This document shows positions 9,096 through 14,109 of a stretch of 14,109 bases of DNA, in pieces. Both the position numbers and the translations under genes were made by a program. The notes under the pieces are model-generated. The model did no database searches and was not told where the DNA came from. It saw nothing but the letters and a program-made list of their open reading frames with translations. Numbering within the stretch: position 1 is the first letter of the stretch; every line of letters starts with the position of its first letter. This DNA is from Rodentolepis nana (lineage: Eukaryota > Platyhelminthes > Cestoda > Cyclophyllidea > Hymenolepididae), in NCBI GenBank assembly GCA_900617975.1, contig UZAE01012970.1, positions 14,498 to 28,606 on the forward strand. The letters run 5' to 3'.

Positions 9096-12000
9096 CTAAA
9101 GACGTAGGATATTAATGAAGTTAATACACTCACGAGATTGCAGTTTTGCATAATTACGTCGAGATCCAGGAAATTCATCAATTAATGAATTTTGCGGTAA
9201 TATTGTTGTTTCATTGACAATTTGAGTTGACACTAAAAGATAATCAATCAGTAACTTTGCATTAACGTACGAAGGGGTTTGTTGTTGGTAGTAAGGGAAA
9301 TTGATGAAGAATGGCCACCAGGACGAGTCAGGAAAAGTTTCATATTCTCTATCTAAAATTAATAAAATAAGTATATAAAAGCGGAAAGTTTAACCAAGAA
9401 GAATATTATTTTTTTATACATGAATCAAAGTGAGTAACATATTCCCAACTGGGTTTGTTACTATTGTATGCTACTTTTCTCAAAACACCTTTTATGGACC
9501 TGTATTGCAATAAAAAAATTCACAAAATGATACTTCTCTGAGTTGCAGTAAACTAATGTTTAAGCGAATTTAATATTTTTGTCTATTTATTTTTCAACAC
9601 AGAGATGCACGATTTACTTACCTCCACGCGGTGCACCCTGGGCAACGTATGCCCATTCGAAAAATATCTTTAAACTGGCAGTTGACTTTTGACGTCAAAC
9701 TACCATAACTCCACAATATGTCATATTCAAACTCTTCCACAGTACCCACCTCACCTTTGTGCCTGTCTTTTTTATATCTATGAATCTCCCCTCTCTTCCC
9801 CATCTCAATCTTTGTGACTTTGATGTTTATCCCCCCACTGTGGAGTCCGAAGTCAACTAAAGGGCTAATGGGAACTATCATTAAGTCTGCCATTTGATAT
9901 AAATAAATAAATAAAGAAATAATTTTTTTAGCACAAAATAATGGTGCGTGAGATAAGAATTTGGACTTACTTGTGATGTGTCCATGGTCTCACCATTTTC
10001 GGGCTGTTTAAGCCAGTCATCGCTACTAATCTAAATAATCGTTGATTATTCTATAACATATATGGATTCAATAACAATTATGATCAAAGTTTTATTTTAA
10101 AATATGTCGATAAGTAGGGCACTGATTAACAGAAAACATCAAATTATCTCTTCAATATAAAACGCCATTTTATACACCTAGAATACTACTTATTGACTGA
10201 CCTCGGACGATGTAGCAACCCTGGATTGTGATGTAGGCTGGAATAAGTGTCTATTGCTTTTCTGAAATTGCGTTATAGTTAGTTGACAAACGCACATTTG
10301 AAAGTAATCTTTCACAATTTTGCAAATTACTGCCATTTATAATTCAAATGCTTAAATATTACTAAACACGAATGAAATATCACTAAATATAAACGTAATC
10401 CATTATATGAAATTAAAAAAGCTCCTAATTAGTTTATGAATTATTTTTTTATGTCTTATTCATTTCTTTTTACTTCCAAGAATTCCGGCTTATTGTTTAT
10501 TGATAAATAACAGAAGACCCCTCAAAAATATGGGACCCACCTCCGGTGGCCTTATGAAATTGGAGTTGCTGGGTAGAGGTTTGTTTTCTTTCACCTCTTT
10601 TGTATACTGCTTCATTTCTGCGATTGTCGCTGAAATATCGTCAGAGAAACTGTGCAATTTATCCATATCCTTGGCATTCGATACATTAGCAAAAGATGGT
10701 TCATTATTGCAAAGAAAATCTTCTGAGAATTCATCATAACATCCCATGAACTCTGCTCCATATTCTTCGGTGTGTCTCTTCCAACGATCCGCATTATTCG
10801 CTGAAATTTCATATTGAAACTCTGCACCATTGGGGCTATTTTGGTCAAATAAATATTCACCGTCATAATCACTGTAATTGTGAAGATCAGTCATGGAGAG
10901 ACTCAAAGAGTAGTCACTTAGTTCATCGAGGCTCGAAGATTTGCTGTGAGAAGGCATATTTTCTGGCAATGTTTGATTGATTGCAACGTAACCACCATGT
11001 TCCTGAGCAGAATTTAGGATATTAAAAAGGTTAGATTCATCAATAATCGATGCAATCGCTGGCTTGAGTGACGTCTTAAAGGACTGAACATCGGACTCGT
11101 ATTGATGACCTTCCAATGACACGTCGTTCTCATTAGCGTAAAACACTGAAGGAGGGGTGTTGAATGGCCTTGTGGTATTTGAGGGATTAACTGGTAAATA
11201 ATCTCCCTTATTTTCTCCACTTAACTGAATCCTCTTTCGTTTATATTCACTCTTGGGCACCGAACAAATTACCATTTGATCAGTTTGATTAATAAGGTGT
11301 AATATTATTGGTCCCACATTATAACCATCCGATTCAACAGATGCCAAAGCGTGATCTAATTTGAAACATTCAAAAGAATCCACTGAGCAAGATTCGCTTG
11401 GTGATGTTGATAGAAGTGGTAGACTTTCATTTATTACATTCCTATTTTGCAATCCAGGTGTTTCCTCATTTATTGAAGTAGACGAGTAATTAGACGAGTG
11501 CTCAGAGGTATGTTCTTGGCAATCTTTATATTTCAAACCATTTTTTGAAACCGTTGCTTTCGTCGATTTCAAAGATACAGAATGTTTGGAACATTCGTTT
11601 TCGTTTTGACAAGATTTGAGTAAAGGTAAATTGGGGGTGGAATCGTCGTTATCTGCCTGATTCACACTTTTTGATAGTGAAACAGTGGCTTTGGGAGCCA
11701 TATTCCGGGAATTTTGGGAGGATATTTCATTTTCAGAAATCTACAAATCAATCAGAAATTAAATATGAATACATTACCCGAGAAGTGACATTCTGACTCG
11801 CTTCTTCGTGAGATTTAATAGGCGGTGAAGACAATGATCTTTTTAGTGAACTGGATCTATAGAGCCGACCATAGACGAATTGATCACTTTGCTATACGAT
11901 AGAATATTTTCAATTATAAATATCCTTTTACCCCTGAATTGAAGCATTTTGAAGGTATTGGTTTCCAATTTTTTGTTAGTTTCTCGAGAGAAAAATCACG

Positions 12001-12422
12001 TCTATCTATTTTACTGGAAGAGTTCCACCTTGGCTTTTCATTAGCACAAAGTTTGCCTGACGATGTACGTGGACGTGGGGATATTAGGGGTTTTCCTCTA
12101 GATTGATTTTGATCTGGAGCTTCCTTCGATGGGTTACACCTCTGTTGCCGATTTCGATCTACTTCTACTTGATACTTAGAAGTGCATATGTATTCGTTAC
12201 CTTTGATTTCAGTAGAACTACGAGTTCCCTTTGAGTTATTCTGATTTAATATTATGCTAGAGTTTTCTAGTAGTTTGGCAATTCCTTTTTGATTTGCATC
12301 CGCAGCGTAATCCCTATGCTCTAGTTCCAATTTATCTTTTTCTTCTAAATAAAAGTTCAGTTGTCAAAACTAAGTTTAAAATTCTGCTCACGCTTTGAGG
12401 CAACTAATTTTGTTTCGGACAT
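8458..12422 (-). CDS. 14-3-3-domain protein with a long Ser-rich N-terminal extension
   Basis: Ten exons, 12422-12392, 12344-11932, 11891-11778, 11740-10541, 10261-10202, 10030-9994, 9886-9622 (tentative), 9499-9420, 9352-9134 and 9095-8458, give 3057 nt (1018 codons plus stop) with every junction in phase. Residues 1 to about 600 are rich in Ser, Asn, Lys and acidic residues with no recognised fold. The last about 190 residues align with 14-3-3 proteins, which are dimeric all-helical adaptors that bind phosphoserine/threonine motifs in client proteins. Ordinary 14-3-3 proteins are about 245-255 residues, so the extension is unusual. RSLSSP in exon 3 (residues 166-171) fits the mode-I ligand motif RSxSxP, and KRKR near residue 353 could be a nuclear signal. 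The exons 6-8 linkage is uncertain, and two adjacent genes cannot be fully excluded. An ATTAAA signal follows the stop by about 220 nt. Confidence 0.62.
9134..9352 (-). CDS. 14-3-3-like gene exon 9
   Basis: Open through REYETFPDSSWWPFFINFPYY and VNAKLLIDYLLV to NYAKLQS, ending TCTC|GTGAGT, an excellent donor in phase 1. The aromatic-rich segment is not recognised. Part of it may stand in for the N-terminal dimerisation helices of a 14-3-3 fold, but similarity there is too weak to assert. Confidence 0.66.
9420..9499 (-). CDS. 14-3-3-like gene exon 8
   Basis: Starts after GCAATACAG in phase 2 and encodes SIKGVLRKVAYN through THFDS. It ends TCAT|GTATAA in phase 1; after a 67-nt intron the split codon is Tyr and the join reads FDSYREYETFP. 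The in-frame stop just past the donor supports an exon boundary here. Confidence 0.5.
9602..9923 (+). mobile_element. SINE-like retroelement copy 3, in the 14-3-3-like gene
   Basis: 322 bp, almost the same length as copy 1, with TTACTTACCTCCACGCGG, GTGCACCCTGGGCAACGTAT, AACTGGCAGTTGACTTTTGA and AGTCAACTAAAGGGCTAATG, then CATTTGATATAAATAAATAA. The tail is an (AAAT)n run. An imperfect 12-bp duplication (TTTTTCAACACA against TTTTTTAGCACA, 10 of 12 matching) flanks it at 9590-9601 and 9924-9935. Confidence 0.78.
9622..9886 (-). CDS. Tentative SINE-derived exon 7
   Basis: This stretch lies inside the SINE-like copy read on its antisense strand. It is open for 265 nt, enters at GGCAG in phase 1, leaves at TGGAG|GTAAGT in phase 2, and those phases match exons 6 and 8 exactly. 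The same reading frame has stops in the other copy checked. It may be an exonised repeat, or chance openness within an intron. Confidence 0.25.
9994..10030 (-). CDS. 14-3-3-like gene exon 6, two possible donors
   Basis: Starts ISSDDWLKQPEN after TATTTAG in phase 0. Two good donors exist. AATG|GTGAGA (used here) ends in phase 1 and fits the SINE-derived exon 7. CAA|GTAAGT at 9971-9970 extends the exon to 20 codons in phase 0 and would need a different next exon, for example a 19-nt microexon at 9552-9534 followed by a start at 9489. Transcript data would decide. Confidence 0.42.
10202..10261 (-). CDS. 14-3-3-like gene exon 5
   Basis: Twenty codons (KSNRHLFQPTSQSRVATSSE) between TTTCAG and GAG|GTCAGT, phase 0 on both sides. 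The 279-nt intron before it is longer than most in this gene. Short, so supported by splice sites and phase only. Confidence 0.5.
10541..11740 (-). CDS. 14-3-3-like gene exon 4, large Ser/Asn-rich exon
   Basis: Four hundred uninterrupted codons, the longest open stretch in the window. It opens ISENEISSQNSRN in frame upstream of an ATG at 11701, so that ATG is internal. The acceptor is TTTGTAG after a 37-nt intron and the donor GAG|GTGGGT, phase 0. The protein is acidic overall with many Ser, Asn, Asp and Tyr residues. A more hydrophobic island (GPIILHLINQTDQMVICSVP) sits just before KRKR. No family recognised. Confidence 0.75.
11778..11891 (-). CDS. 14-3-3-like gene exon 3, with RSxSxP motif
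   Basis: Thirty-eight codons in phase 0 on both sides (acceptor CGTATAG, donor CGG|GTAATG). YRSSSLKRSLSSPP contains RSLSSP, an exact match to the RSxSxP mode-I 14-3-3 ligand consensus with the candidate phosphoserine at residue 169. Confidence 0.65.
11932..12344 (-). CDS. 14-3-3-like gene exon 2
   Basis: Begins after TTTATTTAG. It encodes a charged start (EKDKLELEHRD), then a basic Ser/Asn/Arg-rich stretch with PRPRTSSGK and WNSSSK, and ends CFNSG before GGG|GTAAAA (phase 0, 40-nt intron). No domain recognised; low complexity suggests disorder. Confidence 0.65.
12392..12422 (-). CDS. 14-3-3-like gene exon 1 (start)
   Basis: Encodes MSETKLVASK plus one base. An in-frame TGA lies upstream with no other ATG in between, which supports this start. 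The donor is AAGC|GTGAGC; a 46-nt intron follows and the split codon becomes Gln. Confidence 0.6.
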
Positions 12423-13440
12423 AATTCTCCAATTCTTGCAGATTATAATGCAATGAAGATTATCGATTACTCATTTGCTATCAATATGTCAGCAGTGTTG
12501 TAATTTTCTCATTAATCCATTCTGTGGATAAATGTCTGCTGTAGGAGCACTTATCCAGGTAATTTAAAATGCTCAAAATTTTCCAATTAACGAAACGATT
12601 TCATTTCATTATTTAATATATATATATATATATTTAATGCTGCACTTTAAAATTAACTAACCTACTCGGACATTTTTAGGTTTCAAAGGAAATTTCAACT
12701 TTAAATCTATTGGTTAGCACTTTTAAATCCCCACTGTGCCTGCATTAGATAATTTGCTTAGGAATTTAAATATCAATATCATTGCCACGAACCCAACTAA
12801 AGGTGGTTCATCTTACTTACTTGATCTGGACACCAGAAAAAAAATCAGCGAAAGATGTTTTTTCAGACAATATCCACTGTGTCATGGAAAAACGGCACAT
12901 GAATCCTTACGTAAATCCCCTTAGTTCTCTTAGAAATCGAAGCAACTGCAGTCATGTACAATCAGTCTCTGATAGAGGGCTCAAGTACACACTTACCCCC
13001 AACTTAGTGACAATGCAGAGTACATACTGTGTAGAGAGTTTGTTCTGAACCTGAACAAACTGTCAAAATGGTCTAGGATTGTGCACTTTTGACGTTGCGT
13101 TGACATTTGATTACAGGTTGTCTAGGTGGCCATTTCGCGCACGTCAGCTTCTGCTAATGTACTAACAGTAACACGCCCACGGCTTCTAATTTGTTCTAGC
13201 GAAATTCTTTTGATCAGCATCGGTAGTATTACATTCTCTATAGCAAATGTGTAAATTTAAACTTCCTTACAATTATTTAATTAGCTTCTGTTCACTAGAT
13301 ATATTAGTCAATTTAAGTATTCATAATTAGTAGTTTTTGGGTGGTAAGTGTTCAAGAACTTTCATACACTTGTCAAAGCTACCTTTTTTCATTCTTTTTT
13401 CTATGGACTCAAGAACACATATAGAAAGCATGTGTAGCGG
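12423..13440. other. Upstream region of the 14-3-3-like gene
   Basis: Contains the presumed promoter; no clear TATA box near the start was chosen. Open plus-strand stretches at 12736-12924 and 12782-13048 lack recognisable homology and splice context. Confidence 0.4.
12615..12634. repeat. TA microsatellite
   Basis: Alternating AT run about 190 bases upstream of the start of the 14-3-3-like gene. Confidence 0.85.
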
Positions 13441-13465
13441 ATTACTACGCTAGTTAAAGCCTGAC

Positions 13466-14078
13466 TGACTCAGAAATCTTTATGGCAGATTCTCCAACAT
13501 CTAGCTAGACCGACTCAGAAATCTCCATGGCAGATTCTCAAACATCTAGCTACCGGCTCAGAAATTTCTATGGCAGATTCTCCAACATCTAGCTAGGAAT
13601 CAGAAATCTCTATGGCAGATTCTCCAACCTCTAGCTAGAGAACAGCTAAGCTATAGCTCAGCTATAAAGAAAACAGACGTGTAGCACGGAGCGCGTTTAT
13701 ATCTGTGGCAGATTCTCCTACATCTAGCTAGACTCCCAGAACGGCAGATTCTCCAACGTCTAGCTAGACTCCCAGAACCAGGGAGATTCTCCTACATCTA
13801 GCTAGACTCCCAGAACCAGCTAAACCATAGCCCAGCTATAAAGGAAACAGACGAGTAGCACGGAGAATTCTCCAACATCTAGCTAGACTCCCAGAACAAG
13901 CTAAGCTATCGAACCAGCTAAGCTATAGCCCAGCTATAAAGGAAACAGACCGAAACTAGCTAAGCTATGGCCCAGCTATAAAGAAAACAGACGTGTAGCA
14001 CGGAGCACGGAGTATATTGTGGATAAAGTGCACACGCAGGTTTCAGAACTTATATTATGGATAAAGTGTACACGCAGG
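13466..14078. repeat. Composite minisatellite array of three modules
   Basis: Module A (GGCAGATTCTCC then AACATCTAGCTAGACTCCCA) occurs eight times, starting near 13484, 13529, 13572, 13614, 13707, 13743, 13782 and 13864; the first four are preceded by CTCAGAAATCTCTAT. Module B (CAGCTAAGCTATAGCCCAGC, then TATAAAGGAAACAGACGTGT, then AGCACGGAG) occurs about four times, near 13642, 13817, 13913 and 13956. Module C (ATGGATAAAGTG(C/T)ACACGCAGG) occurs twice, at 14011-14040 and 14051-14078. The order is AAAA-B-AAA-B-A-BB-CC. The array may continue past the right edge. Confidence 0.9.
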
Positions 14079-14109
14079 AAGCTACTCACGATCAGGATGG
14101 GGGATTAGG

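Noticed and set aside
10500..10739. Plus-strand open stretch
   Set aside because: It is the antisense shadow of the large exon 4.
12736..13048. Two overlapping plus-strand open stretches
   Set aside because: One starts with GTG, neither resembles a known family, and no splice context was found.
13450..14100. CRISPR array
   Set aside because: Repeat units vary in length and order and are not separated by unique spacers of constant size; the window is eukaryotic.

Overview
This is a eukaryotic, AT-rich window with split genes. Most coding introns are 37-46 nt and sit between well-conserved protein segments, and retroelement copies lie in non-coding DNA. A calpain-5-like gene, a 14-3-3-like gene, very short introns and SINE-like repeats fit a metazoan, most likely a parasitic flatworm (tapeworm- or fluke-like). 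That assignment is an inference from gene architecture, not a proven identity.

Two genes can be rebuilt on the minus strand by following splice sites, reading phase and family alignment. (1) At 6730-2005 is a calpain-5/TRA-3-type protein. Five exons give 420 residues, covering the whole protease core and part of the next beta-sandwich domain; the 3' part is missing and probably lies beyond the left edge. Two of its three catalytic residues are replaced (Cys to Val, Asn to Ser), so it is predicted to be a pseudoprotease. Its fourth intron is about 3.35 kb, uses a GC-AG splice pair, and hosts other features, including a possible small plus-strand gene. (2) At 12422-8458 is a multi-exon gene of about 1018 codons in the best model. 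It starts with a Ser/Asn-rich, apparently disordered region of roughly 600 residues and ends in a divergent 14-3-3 domain that keeps the core phosphate-binding residues. The N-terminal region carries a textbook 14-3-3 mode-I ligand motif, so the protein may bind itself.

Region by region: 1-900 holds a possible piggyBac-type MITE. 919-1242 and 1616-1890 are two copies of a SINE-like element, and a third is at 9602-9923 inside the 14-3-3-like gene; all three have the same orientation. 2245-5596 is the giant calpain intron, with a degraded tRNA-like repeat, G-run, GA and TG microsatellites and the candidate nested gene. 6731-8457 is intergenic. 12423-13440 is upstream of the 14-3-3-like gene. 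13466-14078 is a composite minisatellite array built from three interleaved modules.

The most notable points are the 14-3-3 fusion with its own ligand motif, the dead calpain, the GC-AG giant intron, and the SINE family. Each SINE copy carries a perfect antisense AG|GTAAGT donor, and in one copy a phase-consistent exon can be drawn through the element.
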